This document shows, one piece after another, positions 1 through 16,019 of a DNA stretch of 64,000 bases. The translations under genes and the position numbers were made by a program. The notes below the pieces were generated by a model. That model saw only the letters and a list, made by a program, of their open reading frames with translations. It did not search any database and was not told where the DNA came from. The stretch spans positions 14,547,227-14,611,226 of the forward strand of contig NC_134515.1 in assembly GCF_027942865.1 (NCBI RefSeq), read 5' to 3'. The first letter of the stretch is position 1. Each line of letters opens with the position of its first letter. Source of the DNA: Odontesthes bonariensis. Taxonomy: Eukaryota > Chordata > Actinopteri > Atheriniformes > Atherinopsidae.

Positions 1-171
1 GCATTTACATCAAATGACAATGACTATTTGGTAGATATGAAATCATTAGCTGATATGTAAATGTAGCAATGATTAATGTAAACATTATGAAAAAATCTTA
101 GTTATTTACAATACAATTGCACAGAGTATTGCATTGATGTGACAGATAAAAAGCCTCCTGTCTTTTTACGT
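1..171 (-). other. shmt2 3'UTR/downstream flank
   Basis: This lies just downstream of the shmt2 stop codon on the minus strand, so it should hold the start of the 3'UTR. It is AT-rich. I see no AATAAA or ATTAAA in minus orientation, so the polyadenylation site is either a variant signal or outside the window. No other gene is visible. Confidence 0.6.
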
Positions 172-3100
172 TTAGTGGTCAGTGAATCCTGGCATGGGGA
201 AGGGCCTTGCAAATAGCTCCACTTGCTGGCGGAGCTCTGCAGTGCGTGAGACTGTGTCTGGGTCTTTCAGCAAGAAAGACTTGAAGTTGGCCAGATTTCC
301 TGTTGGGGGCAGAAAGAAAAGCTAAATGATGAATGTCATACTATCTTTTTCAAAGCACTTCATCCAGTGTTCACCTTGCTCACGAAGCAGCAGAAAGCTT
401 AAAGGATAACTGCGGTATTTTCAACATTAAGCCTCTTTTCTGAGTGGTCTGCAATGTTTTAGAACCCCCCTCACCGCTTTTTTTTTTTTTTTAAACACTT
501 TATTTATAAAGTTTTTCAGGTATAAACCACATATAAAACACAGAAAAAATATATACAACATAAACAAACAAACAAACAAACAACAACAAAAATAAATAAA
601 TAAATAAACTGTCAGCCCCCTCACCGCTTTTTTGATGTTTTCTGCTGTCTCCGGTATTTGCCTAATTTTGATTCTTCTCAACCTGCTTCAGAATGGCAAG
701 TCATGTGCATGTCCAAAAAGGTCCGTAAAAGCACCATAAACGTCCGTTTTCAAAATCATCAACTCACCGGAGTGGTTACTGGTGTGCACTGGTAATCCAT
801 ATCAAATTTCGTTGCGAAAAGTTGCCTCTGTCGTGTTTTATTTGGCAGCTCGTTCATGCTCGATCTATTTTCTTAGCCACCTCACAGCCGTTGATAAACT
901 TCCGCTCAGCAGTTGAATCTGACTTGCTATACTCCACACCACTTGATGGCGGAGTAATATCAACGAACATCCAGTCTTCAATAGAACTCAATGGGATTTA
1001 CAAAATGTCAAATAAAACACGACAGAGGCAACTTTTCGCAACGAAATTTTATATGGATTACCAGTGCACACCAGTAACCACTCCGGTGAGTTGATTATTT
1101 TGAAAACGGACGTTTATGGTGCTTTTACAGACCTTTTTGGACATGCACATGACTTGCCTTTCTGAAGCAGGTTGAGATGAATCAAAATTAGGCAAATACC
1201 GGAGACAGCAGTAAACATCAAAAAAGCGGTGAGGGGGGTTCTAAAACATTGCAGACGACTCAGAAAAGAGGCTTAATGTTGAAAATACCGCAGTTATCCT
1301 TTAATTCAACATGTCATGAACCTATGGACAGCTGGATCAATACTAAGTTCCCACAGAAATGAGAACCTATCTCACCAGTCTTCCTCTTCACATCTAGAGC
1401 GATTTGAATCCCTTCATCAATGAAGTCCACAACCTTTTCAAAGTCTGCTTCTTTCAGCTGTCGAGAGGTCAGAGCAGGAGTTCCTGTAAAGGGGGATGTC
1501 AGATAAAAGTAAAACAAAAACTAAAAAATGGCACTACTAGTTAGATCACTGCTGATAAAGTTGACTAAGATGTTAGTACTGGTGCATTTGTGAAACTGAC
1601 TGATGGGAGACCAACACAGACAAATACAGTGACCAACTAATGTCTCATTTATGCTCAACATTAAATACACAGACGCATACAGACGGAGCCTTCCGTCCGT
1701 CCTCGGTGTTAATTCTGTGCGTATTTTGGTACGTTTTCAGAGATCTTCCGGATGTGTACCCAAATGGAGCAGTCTCACTGGAATTTGTGGGAGTCGTGTT
1801 GCCCAGTATAGCTCATGTGAGACCAGTGAAAGGAACAAACAAGAAGAAGACAAAAACAGAAATGGCGGAACTTTTTGACGAGAGGCTGGGCGAATGTTTA
1901 ACGGAACTGCAAACGCATCTATGATGTTACCTCACCTGGACATAGGGACAGAAAACTCATAAACAGTTGGGAGGAGATTGGACATCGAAACTAAGAAGTA
2001 AACTCTGAACTCTGCACTGCCCTCTGGTGGATATATTGCCTAGCAACCATGCCAACGTAAACCATGCCAACGCACATGGGAGTGTGTGGGCAGTGGCGCT
2101 TGGCAACGATTGAAACGGCCGTACCTACTTACGTACGGAAAGTGAGTGTAAATGAGCCTTTAACAGTCAAACAAAGACACCAGAGCAAGAAGAAAAATAG
2201 TCTGGTATCACAGAGTCCAAAACATTAACTGAATGATATTTTCCATCTGAACAACGCTTTGCCTGTACCTGTTCCAAGAACACTACATTTTCAAACACTC
2301 TTCGTAAAGTCTTTACATTTATGAACTTGCATACCAAGCCTGAGTCCTCCTGGAGTGAGGGCGCTCTTGTCTCCAGGACAGGTGTTCTTGTTGGCAGTGA
2401 TGGACACCAGCTCCAGGACCCTCTCAGCTCGAGCGCCATCTATCCCACGTGGTCGAAGGTCAACTAAGACCAGGTGGTTGTCTGTTCCACCTGAGAAAAG
2501 GAGGAGGATGTTTGGTTAATGGTAAACTTAAATGCAGTTCATTTTAAACACTCAGCTTTGTCTGATGAGGTGAATAACTCTGTGAGTTCCCTTCACTCTC
2601 CACCCAAACCTTCATGCTGACACTGACAAAAATTGCCACTGCTTCTTTAAAATTCCACTGATATTGCCTTTTTTTCCATTCAGCTGTCAAGTGGCGGTTA
2701 AGTGAACTTTTCCAAAGTCATAAAAACAGAATGCAAATTAGGTGAGAGTGAATGAAAAAGCAATTGCATCAGGTACCTGAGAGGTAGAAATGCAATAATA
2801 ACAGGAAAGCTGAATCCAATTTCTTAGCTGGAAAAATAATACAGGTGTTTTTTTATATATAATGTAATTAGTACGAAATGCGTACCTGACACCAGGGTGT
2901 AGCCTTTCTTCAGCAGAGCATTAGCCATGGCTTTTGCATTCAGCAGCACTTGAGCAATGTACTGTTTGAACATGGGAGTTGAAGCCTGTAGAGAGAAAAT
3001 GATGTAATATCATATGAGGATATTTCAAATGACATTCACTGTAGGACCTGTATGTTTTATACATGAGCTATTGGAATTAAAATGGTTTTTCAGTCTGTTT

Positions 3101-6100
3101 TCCCTGAGGAGAACTCTCTCTTATTAGATTTTTCTGGATTATGTTGAATATTGGTGAGTAAAATAAATATCTGGACCTGTTTTAGGGCAACAGCCACCCC
3201 AGCAATAGCATGGTTGTGTGGTCCTCCCTGAAGTGATGGAAATACAGCAAAGTTCACCCGGTCCTGGAGGTCATAGAGCAACTCCCGACCTTTCACGTCC
3301 ACAGACCGCACACCTTTCCGGTAGAAGATCAAACCAGCCCTGCAGAGGGGAGAGAAAAAACTAGATGCCCGTCTTCGAAGTGTGACAGCACTGAACAACA
3401 TGTTTTCATGTTGCTATCACCATTATTCTGTTATAGATGTAAATCATTTCCATATCAGCTTCTGGGCCCGCACCTTGCTCCACGCAGGGACTTATGGGTA
3501 GTGGAAGTGACAAGGTCAGCGTGTTGAAAAGGAGTGGGAACAGCTCCAGCTGCCACCAGGCCACTGATATGAGCCATGTCAGCCAGCAGGTAAGCATTCA
3601 GCTCCTCACACAGCTGAAAAACATACATGCTCATTTTTCAGTGTTTTCAACTCAATCTCATGGCAGAACGTGCAACAGCTTAGTTTGCCCACAGTGCAAA
3701 ACAATGCAGTTTCACAACAGAGAATCAAAAATTGTACAGTTTAAGTACAGCTTAGCTTTCGATACATAAGCATGATTACACTCACTATGTAGATCATCAG
3801 GTCTAGTCTACAAATCTACTGACCTTCAGGCAACAGATTTGTGACTTGTCTTGCATGTTTTGCACGGTGCTTTTATAAGTGCAAAGAATTTCACTTGGGA
3901 TTCCTTGCTTTTTTTTATTATTGTTCTCATATTGTTAAGGTGAGGAGTTAAAAGTATGTGGTTAGGTTTAGAAAATACATGTTTCAAATTATAAAAGTCT
4001 AAATGCTCATGGCTTACACATTTTACTCCTCGTGGGTCATGTTGCCCATCATGTCAGACACACGACTAAGTTTTGGCTATACGGACAATTTTAGCTTTTT
4101 CTATTATGTTTTTTAATTATGTTTTTCTATTATTGCTTTAAAGACTTAGTAAAACTTGTCTGAGAGTTACAAACTACTACAATGATTTCACAACGACATA
4201 TATATTAGAATACAATATGAGAGAAACCTTCTTCATGCGAGAGTAGTCGATCAGACGAGCGTAGGCACTGGTTCCTGCAATGATGAGCCTGGGTCTGAAA
4301 AGCCGGGCCGTCTTCTCCAACTGGTCATAATCGATCAGACCTGTTTGAGGCTGAGATAACACAGAACACCTGTCAAAAAAACCCAAAAACATGTGTAGTA
4401 GTATTCCTTTTGTTTGCTACAGACTACTCACATCCAGCTTGTAAGGCATGGATTCAAAGTAAATGGAGGTGGCTGAGATTCTCTTGTTGTCTGTCATGTA
4501 GCCGTGTGTAAGGCTGAAATATAGCAGAATAGAAAAAGTACATTCATATTTAATCTCACCAGTCTGAATCCTTATGTATCCCTTATGTGATCCTTGTAAA
4601 CAAATTTTCAAAAAGATTTTTATGTGACACTTATGTGACGTCTTTTTGTTTCAAAAACCTTCCTCACCCTTAAATTGCATGATTTTACATGAATTCATCT
4701 GCTCATATTAAGACTATTAGGTTATTGGCTGAATATTTTTATGAAGAAAAATAATGTTTTGTTACTTATTGTCAGTGCTGTTTGGCTATCGATTGTTAGA
4801 TACTTAATATAAAGAATACACAATGTTATCTTTATATCATTGCAATGTCACAAGGGGGATTTTTCATGCAGGAAAAATCAAATAGCGGCTTCAATATACA
4901 TTGAACTAAAATGTAATATGACTATGAATTAATATTTGTTTATTTTTTCAACATTTTGGGAAAAAATTAGATCGCTGGTACTGTGACGATCCAAAAAAGT
5001 TGGATCTTCACCTGTTAGCCAATCAAAGAAATAAACAACCCAGAGGTTCTACTTTTGTGCATCTCTGGCTAAAAGAGATCCACTCACTGTCCACCATCAG
5101 GCAGGTCCAGACCCATGATGCGGTCGTGAGGCTGCAACACAGATGTGTAGGCTGCAAAGTTGGCGGGAGAGCCGGAGTATGGCTGGACGTTGACGCCCCA
5201 CAGATTTGGGTCCAGACCAAAGATGGCGAGCGCTCGCCTCTGACACAACAGCTCAATCTGGTCAACAATCTCAGCACCTCCATAGTACCTGAGAGAGACC
5301 AAAAAAAGAAGACAGAATGAAGAAAGAGTACAAGTGAAAGAGAAAGCTATTTATGTATCATTTATAGACTATAACATTAGTCTTGTGCATTACATTAGAT
5401 CATACTGAGGTATTTGTATTCTGAAGTTTTACTTTGTTGTATTGAACTGAATCATTATCTTTTAAATTATATTGCATGATTCAGTTTTGTAAATAATCAC
5501 GTATTGTATTTTATTGTATTGTGGTATTTTGTAAATTGTGTCCACAAAGGTGATGACCACACTGTAATAATGTCTTAACCCTAACCATGATACCATTATA
5601 AGTCAACTCATATTGTACTGTACCTTAACCTGTCCCACCGTATGTGCCTATATTCTACCATATATTAAACAGCATCATGTTGTGTTATATCATACATACC
5701 GTAATGTGCTGAATAATATTATGTCGTATTGTATCATGCCAGATCCTTTCATGTTATATTGCATCACATTGTATGCTATCATAATATAATCATGTAATGT
5801 TTTACTGTTTAGACTTGTGTTGCAGTATTTCATACACATTTATATCGTGGTACACTGTGTTGCATTGTATTGCATGCACATGTGCCATGTGAGCAGGTGT
5901 AAATAGTATTTTATTAAACTGCATCAAATACAGTGCACTGAAAGTAAAATTAGCAAGATTTCTTAAAAAATGGAATATTACAAAATTTCACAGATATAAA
6001 AACCTTTTTAGTGATCTAAAAATACATTTTGTGAAAGTGTATTATCTGTTTGTTTTTTTTACCTTTGTCCGGGGTATCCTTCAGAGTATTTATTGTTCAG

Positions 6101-7850
6101 GCAGGAACCCTGTGCCTCCAGGGCTGCACGGCTGCAGAAGTTCTGATGGGACAAATATGCACAGTGTCAAGATCTGTACGTTACATTTTTCTTTTTAAAT
6201 TGTTCTTTTATATTTAGGACACTGTCATGATTCCTGTGCAACCTTTAATTTGTTTAATTTATTTCTATTTCAGCAAGGCCAAGAGAGTGTAATCACAGTA
6301 TAAACACGGGTTATCTGGTATTCCTCAGTTCACATTGAATTTGAAAAGAATAATAAACTTGAATTTGTTAAATATGTTGTTTAAATGTTATAAAGAATAA
6401 TACAATCTTTTGTGTGGGAGCAGAGGGAGAGTGGAGAGTTAAAGAGAAGGAAATGGATGCAAATTAATTTTCTTTGCTGTCTCAGTCTCTTCTCTGCTCC
6501 CACTCTCACTTCAGCTATTTTTTTTCCTCTCTGTCTTTTCCTCTATCCTCTTCAGCCACCCCCTCTGTCTTCTTATTGTACTAAACCTGTCACTGTTCAG
6601 GGATCCCTCAATCATTCTAGTGAGGTTCAAAACAAGTCTCCTGCGTCACATGAAACTTAGAAATTTCTAACCACTAAGTAGACACACAAAAACACACATA
6701 TATACACTGCTGCCCCTCCTCCTCCATCTCAACTCAAAATATGATCAATGGAAAACTTCTGTTAGGACGCTGATGGGACCATTTGACGGCGCTCCTGAAG
6801 GGAATCTTTTAGATGTCATTGTGACTGTTAGAGCTATGGATTCATAATTGCCCAAGAATAAAAGAATAAAAGCTGCTGCTTCTTTTCCCACCGCTTCTAC
6901 TTCGATGGAATCAGTGAGTTGTTAGGAGGGAGCTCAAAAGAAACTTCAGGACTCTAAAGAAAACAGTTAAATTCTAGGGACAACAATTCTGGTGACTTGT
7001 TTTTTCACTGCTGAAGGAGGACCCTCTGAGGGTAAGCTCAGAGCTCAGAGGATAGTTAAGAGCGTCTTCTAGTCTACTTATTCCCATCCTAAATCCTTGG
7101 AACAAAACATACTGCTATATTAAAAGCCATTAGTTCTATAGACATGGAAATCCTGAGCAAATGTCTTCCACAACCGATAATCAAATTTGATTTAAATGTA
7201 TATTGGACAGTATATTTGTGAAGTGATAAGGCTGCTGTTTGTTTTTTAGCTGCCAAAACATCATCCATGTTCAGAATGTAGCAAGCAAGCTGAAAGAAAA
7301 GAGGGCGCCTACCTGAGGAGCTAACTACCTTAAACAAATGATATAAATGCTGTTCAGCATTGAGCTGACCTGTAGAAGCACACCTGCTCCTCTGCACTGC
7401 TTTCACACACAAACTCAATATGTGATGCAAAGAAAAAGCAAATATTTAAACAGTAACTTTTGAGTCTCTACAACAGACTGGCAGTCATCAGAGTTTACAT
7501 AAAACCTGCGTTTAAATGTTTTTAGCTTTAAACTTATAAATAGAGGAAACTGTAAATTTATGTACAAGTGCTTTTTTTCCTCTTTGGTCACTTTATGGTG
7601 GATTGATCAGGTTTCTATCTTCTTCATTTTTGTATGTGGGTCTTACCTCTGACGCAATGAGCTCCAGTCCCCGACACTGCCTGTCTTTCTCCTGCTGCAG
7701 GAGACTCCACATCTCTGGGTCATCCTGGGCCAGGCTTTCCTGTCCCGTCCACCCGCCTCTGCTGCTGAGGCTTCGCCTGCATGACTCTGTGGTGATCTGC
7801 CCCTCTCTCCCCAAGCATCCCGAAGCCCTGAGGAAGAGGCGCTGCAGCAT
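172..7850 (-). CDS. shmt2: Serine hydroxymethyltransferase 2, mitochondrial
   Basis: PLP enzyme converting serine and tetrahydrofolate to glycine and 5,10-methylene-THF in mitochondria. Coding exons in gene order: 7850-7647, 6142-6063, 5288-5088, 4513-4432, 4350-4228, 3613-3474, 3339-3177, 2985-2886, 2490-2335, 1483-1376, 299-172 (stop 174-172). They total 1485 nt, 494 aa; human SHMT2 has 504. Visible family blocks are [48 protein letters not shown] (PLP Asp about D242), [10 protein letters not shown] (Schiff-base Lys about K271) and [18 protein letters not shown]. The start WTGQESL...DPEMW and the Arg/Ser/Leu-rich N-terminus indicate the mitochondrial paralog rather than cytosolic SHMT1. The ATG at 7850 gives a plausible targeting peptide, but ctgcag right after it also resembles a splice acceptor, so an upstream first exon is possible. 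The donor at 3176 is CAG|GTCCAG, atypical. Two transposons sit in the introns. Confidence 0.96.
399..1304. mobile_element. Foldback/MITE DNA transposon with TTAA target duplication
   Basis: The element lies in the last intron of shmt2. Both ends carry TTAA (399-402 and 1301-1304), and the tips AGGATAACTGCGG are exact inverted copies. The inverted repeats are very long: about 295 bp in each arm (403-849 without the nested insert, and about 1007-1300), with only some eight differences noticed by eye, around a central spacer of about 155 bp. TTAA duplication with a TTAAAGG end is typical of Kolobok/T2-type elements; piggyBac also uses TTAA. No transposase ORF is present, so the copy is non-autonomous. 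The near identity of the arms suggests a young insertion. Confidence 0.8.
484..633 (-). mobile_element. Short 5'-truncated polyadenylated retrocopy with 18-bp target duplication
   Basis: About 130 bp are inserted in the left arm of the foldback element and absent from its right arm. The insert is flanked by direct repeats CCCCCTCACCGCTTTTTT at 466-483 and 616-633. Read on the minus strand it ends with AATAAA (499-504 complement) about 11 nt before a poly(A) run. Target duplication, poly(A) and a poly(A) signal are the hallmarks of LINE-driven retroposition. The source RNA is not recognisable; most of the body is (TTTA)n and (GTTT)n low complexity. Confidence 0.75.
1640..2163. mobile_element. 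Non-autonomous DNA transposon copy, superfamily uncertain (Harbinger-like?)
   Basis: It lies in the shmt2 intron next to the foldback element. The left tip TCATTTATGCTCA (from about 1645) and the complement of the right tip TCATTTACACTCA (to about 2157) form short imperfect inverted repeats, and each end carries a subterminal tract rich in ACGGA/TCCGT. An in-frame stretch at about 1740-1920 could be a relic of a first transposase exon, but it has no recognisable domain. Assignment rests on a loose resemblance to common fish elements. Confidence 0.45.
2017..2030 (-). promoter_or_regulatory. CTCF-like core motif
   Basis: The complement reads CCACCAGAGGGCAG, which fits the degenerate CTCF core CCASYAGRKGGCRS at every position. 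It lies inside the small transposon copy in the shmt2 intron. Occupancy cannot be judged from sequence. Confidence 0.4.
5340..5930. repeat. Degenerate TATTGTAT-rich low-complexity tract (shmt2 intron)
   Basis: This is an AT-rich intron segment built from many imperfect copies of short words such as TATTGTAT, TGTATCAT and CATGTTAT. No unit length is strictly kept, so it is cryptically simple DNA rather than a clean satellite. No coding content is seen. Confidence 0.4.
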
Positions 7851-9123
7851 GGGGCAGAAGATGAACACAGAAGAATTTTAATTGAAATATACACCTCATG
7901 AGTCATAATTAAAATGATGTTCTCTAACACAACATGTGAGTAAATGTGGGCAGACCCTGGAGAGTGATGTGCTATATTTCATGCTTATTGTGATAAGTTC
8001 CAAGTTTTTTTTTTTTTTTTAAAAAGAAGACTTAAATTGTCTGGGCAGAGTGAAAAGGTTCTTGGGGGATTCTTTTTTTGTTGTTGTTGTTGTCCAAGAT
8101 TGCTCCTTTGGGGTCCTTTGAAGCCATCATGAATTGTAAGCTTGCATGAAAAACACTTTCATCACTTAAGATTATAATACTTTCAGCAGGGGTTTAGAAA
8201 CCAGGGAATTAGAATAATATGTCTTTTGATGTTCTAAACAAGACATTAAATGAAAGGCAGTGAAAAACCAAACATGCTATTCAGTGGAGCAGTTTTGGAA
8301 AACCTTGGACTTGAAAGGGTATGTGGGCTGACCAGGGTCTTGTTTGTTGAAGCCAGCTTGTCGTTGCATGATTGTTATGTAACCACGCACCAGTTTGGCC
8401 TAATAGACAGATTACTGTTGAAGCATACAAATATGCTGAAGTAAGTCTTCTTTCAGCTTTAATCTTTTTTCTTTCTAAGACGTGAGTATGCTTTGTGGAA
8501 GAGTTGCACAAAGTGCTCCCTACACAGTCAAATTATAATACAATAAAAAAAAATAATAAATTGAACACACTTTTCTCTTTTGTGCAAATATTTTGAAATT
8601 ACAGCAGAAAATCATACATCTTTAAAGCAGACAGTTAGGGTAAGCTGAGGTGTCAAGCTGACCTAGTTTGCAGTAATAAGTGATTAAGTAACAACTGCTC
8701 TTACAGGCAGGGACAAAAAAAATCTCTCAAATCAACATACATGTGATTCTGTGTGTTATGAATTATAAGAAAAATGTACTTACCCGCACTGACTGCCGTA
8801 ATGACAGAGAAAACATGTTTGTGACAGCCGAGGTCTTGGGAAAACTGAACACTTCTAAGGTACAAAGGGTGCATGTATGACTGGAACAGAGCCAGGGACA
8901 TGCGTACTTAGTGGCACTGATAAAATGACCACTACAGTAAATAATCTTTTTCATCTCACACTGTATCAGTTCTTTAAAGATGAAATATCTGTGTGATAGG
9001 AGCTGCTTCTGTATAAACAGGGAAGGAGTTCATTTTATGGTTAAAGAAAAAGCACCTAAAGTCAGTCCATGTTCATAAAAAATCTCAAGATGGTTTCGGT
9101 CCTACATATGTACAATATCTTGT
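7851..9123. other. shmt2-nxph4 intergenic region
   Basis: This lies between the shmt2 start and the nxph4 polyadenylation signal, with both genes on the minus strand. It should hold the shmt2 promoter and 5'UTR and possibly an upstream shmt2 exon. I see only a poly(T) run near 8010, a (GTT)n stretch near 8082-8093 and AT-rich unique sequence. There is no convincing TATA box, CpG cluster or other gene. Confidence 0.4.
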
Positions 9124-9129
9124 TTTATT
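9124..9129 (-). terminator. nxph4 polyadenylation signal AATAAA
   Basis: TTTATT on the plus strand reads AATAAA on the minus strand, about 270 nt past the nxph4 stop. It is the first canonical signal I found downstream, giving a short 3'UTR (9400 to about 9105). Confidence 0.5.
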
Positions 9130-9400
9130 GGTGAGCTAAGGACTCATTAATAAGTAAAGACACCAGTTGTATACCGTATAAGATTTTGCTAAGTAAATTT
9201 TCAAAAGTACCACACAGAACAGAACACTGTTGTAGCTAATGAGAGCGTCACAGACAGGATGAAAATGTGTTTCGAAGTTAAAAAAATCTGAACAACACAA
9301 TCAATCTGGAACCTATAATGAGAACTGAATGCATGGTTTTGAAGCATTTATGAAAGATGTATGAACGGTGAGTGTCTCAGTTTTAGCATCTCTGAATCTT

Positions 9401-14004
<4,604 letters not shown>

Positions 14005-15998
14005 TTTGTCTGCCCCAGTGATTTACTGAGTTAAAGCCTACTCTTACTCATCTGCAGCGAGCGCCAATAATCCACAAGATTTGAAGTGAATACTCTGCTC
14101 AGCTCGCCTCCTCCCTCCCTCCCTCCCACTGCGTCTCTTCCTCTTGCCATTTTTTTCTTTCTAACTCTCCTTCTCAGCACACACAACTCAACTTCGCACG
14201 AGCAAACATTTCTTAAAAAGCGTGTTCTCTGCAAAATTGTGCTCAGCAAGTAAAAACCCAGGGGAGGACAATTCAAATTTGTCGTAGACTAATTGATGAT
14301 AGAAACAGCGGAGCTCTATATATTCACTCACAGACACACATATACCCTTCCCTTGCCTCTGTGCTCATTTTCACCACCTGGTCGGCCCTTATTATGACTC
14401 ATCAACCTAGGGAAAGGCGCTCTCAGGCAGGCACAGTTTGACAGCCCCACATACTTTAGCCACAGGGAGGCTGACAAAATGACAGGGGTTCTCTACAGGA
14501 AGAAAAAAAAATACTGACAACTGGGGAGCTTCACCGCATCTTTCAGTGGAATCTCAAGCAAACAAATCCCCACTAGTACTAAGTGAGGAAAGGAGTTGTC
14601 TTAAATCAAGAACCATAATGAGATTGTGTGATAATGTTGAACACCTTCAACCAGCTTTAAACATACAAGGACAGAATGTGAAAACCCCACGGCGAAAATC
14701 AATCTAAGATTATTCAAATTAGAATTGAATTAAGGGAATTAACTCCATCTGTTAATGAAATGAAGATAGGTTGAATCTAGTTCCTAAAGAAAGATTTTCT
14801 TTTTCTTTTACAAATTGTAACACTTTCTTGAGGACATTTCAAGATGTGGATATGTATTTGGGCTGAAAAAGTCAAAATTGATTGTGAATCAAGTCATAAT
14901 TCAGATTTTTATGTGCAGTTTAATATTTTTCTGCCAAACGAAAAGCAAGCTGCTCTGCTAAACGGGAGTGTCATTGGAGCAAGTGTACATATCAGTTACA
15001 ACCTTCATCGATATGTTTAATTTGTCAAAACAGGCTCACAGTTTGGAACTTGAGAGAAATGAACTAATAGTTACTTTGCATCAACAGATCCTTTGGTAAA
15101 GATTCTTTAAATAGGCCTCTAGCGGTTCCACAATTAGAGCTTTTTTTAGAGGATTATTTCCCAGATAAGTTTCTAAAATACTCCATAAAAACAAGCTGTA
15201 AGAAATGTCCCCCCAAAATCCTCAAAAAGATTTCACAAAATAAATCTAAAAATCCTCTTAAGATCTTCTGAGGATTTTACAAAATAAATTTAAAATTGAT
15301 ATTTTTGCATCAACACTTTTAGTGCCTGAATGCTGATAGAAAATATGAAGGAGTGTAAGTGCAGATAATTTTAGTTATACATACACCTACATCAGGATTA
15401 ACAACGGCATATTCATATATAATGTAATAGTTTTTTATCGTTAGAATTAGACCTGCCTTACCAATATTGGTAAAATGAACCTGTCTTTAATTAATTAATG
15501 ATGTTGACAATTTATAGAGTGACAAAGAATCCGTTTGTTATTGCGCAAACCAAAGTGTGTGTGTTCTTTGTTGGTGCCTGGATATATCTGAAACTACTCT
15601 TTCCTCTCTAACTTGAAAATAAACTGCATTTGAACGATCAATGTAAGAAACAAAATACATGATTTACAGATAGGAGCCTATAATCACATAAAAAAAGCAG
15701 AAAGAAAAGGCAGGTTCTGAAATGGTAGTAGTGTGTGATTTAAACCAATAGAGGGCGCAGATAGTAAATTCACTTATTAAACGCATGTTTAATGGATGGA
15801 GGACTTTGCACGAAACCAATTCACACTTTCTTTTTTTCCAATTTAAATTTGCGGCTTTGAGCTCCGTTAAATGTTCACAGATTTCTTAGACACAAAGAAA
15901 TACTTTTGTAAAGAGAATGTCTTTTTTCTTACTGCACATTACGTACCTAATGTATTCACCTCGAACCATATCTTGTAATGAATCTAGGATAAACCCCT

Positions 15999-16019
15999 CC
16001 CCCCCCCCCCCCCCCCCCC
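15999..16019. repeat. Homopolymer run of 21 C
   Basis: Twenty-one consecutive C on the plus strand, preceded by CCCCT. The minus strand could form a G-quadruplex. Assembly length is unreliable in such runs. Confidence 0.95.

Noticed and set aside
1640-1924. Open frame of 94 codons in an shmt2 intron
   Set aside because: It coincides with the small transposon copy and is not continuous with a known transposase; treated as part of the element.
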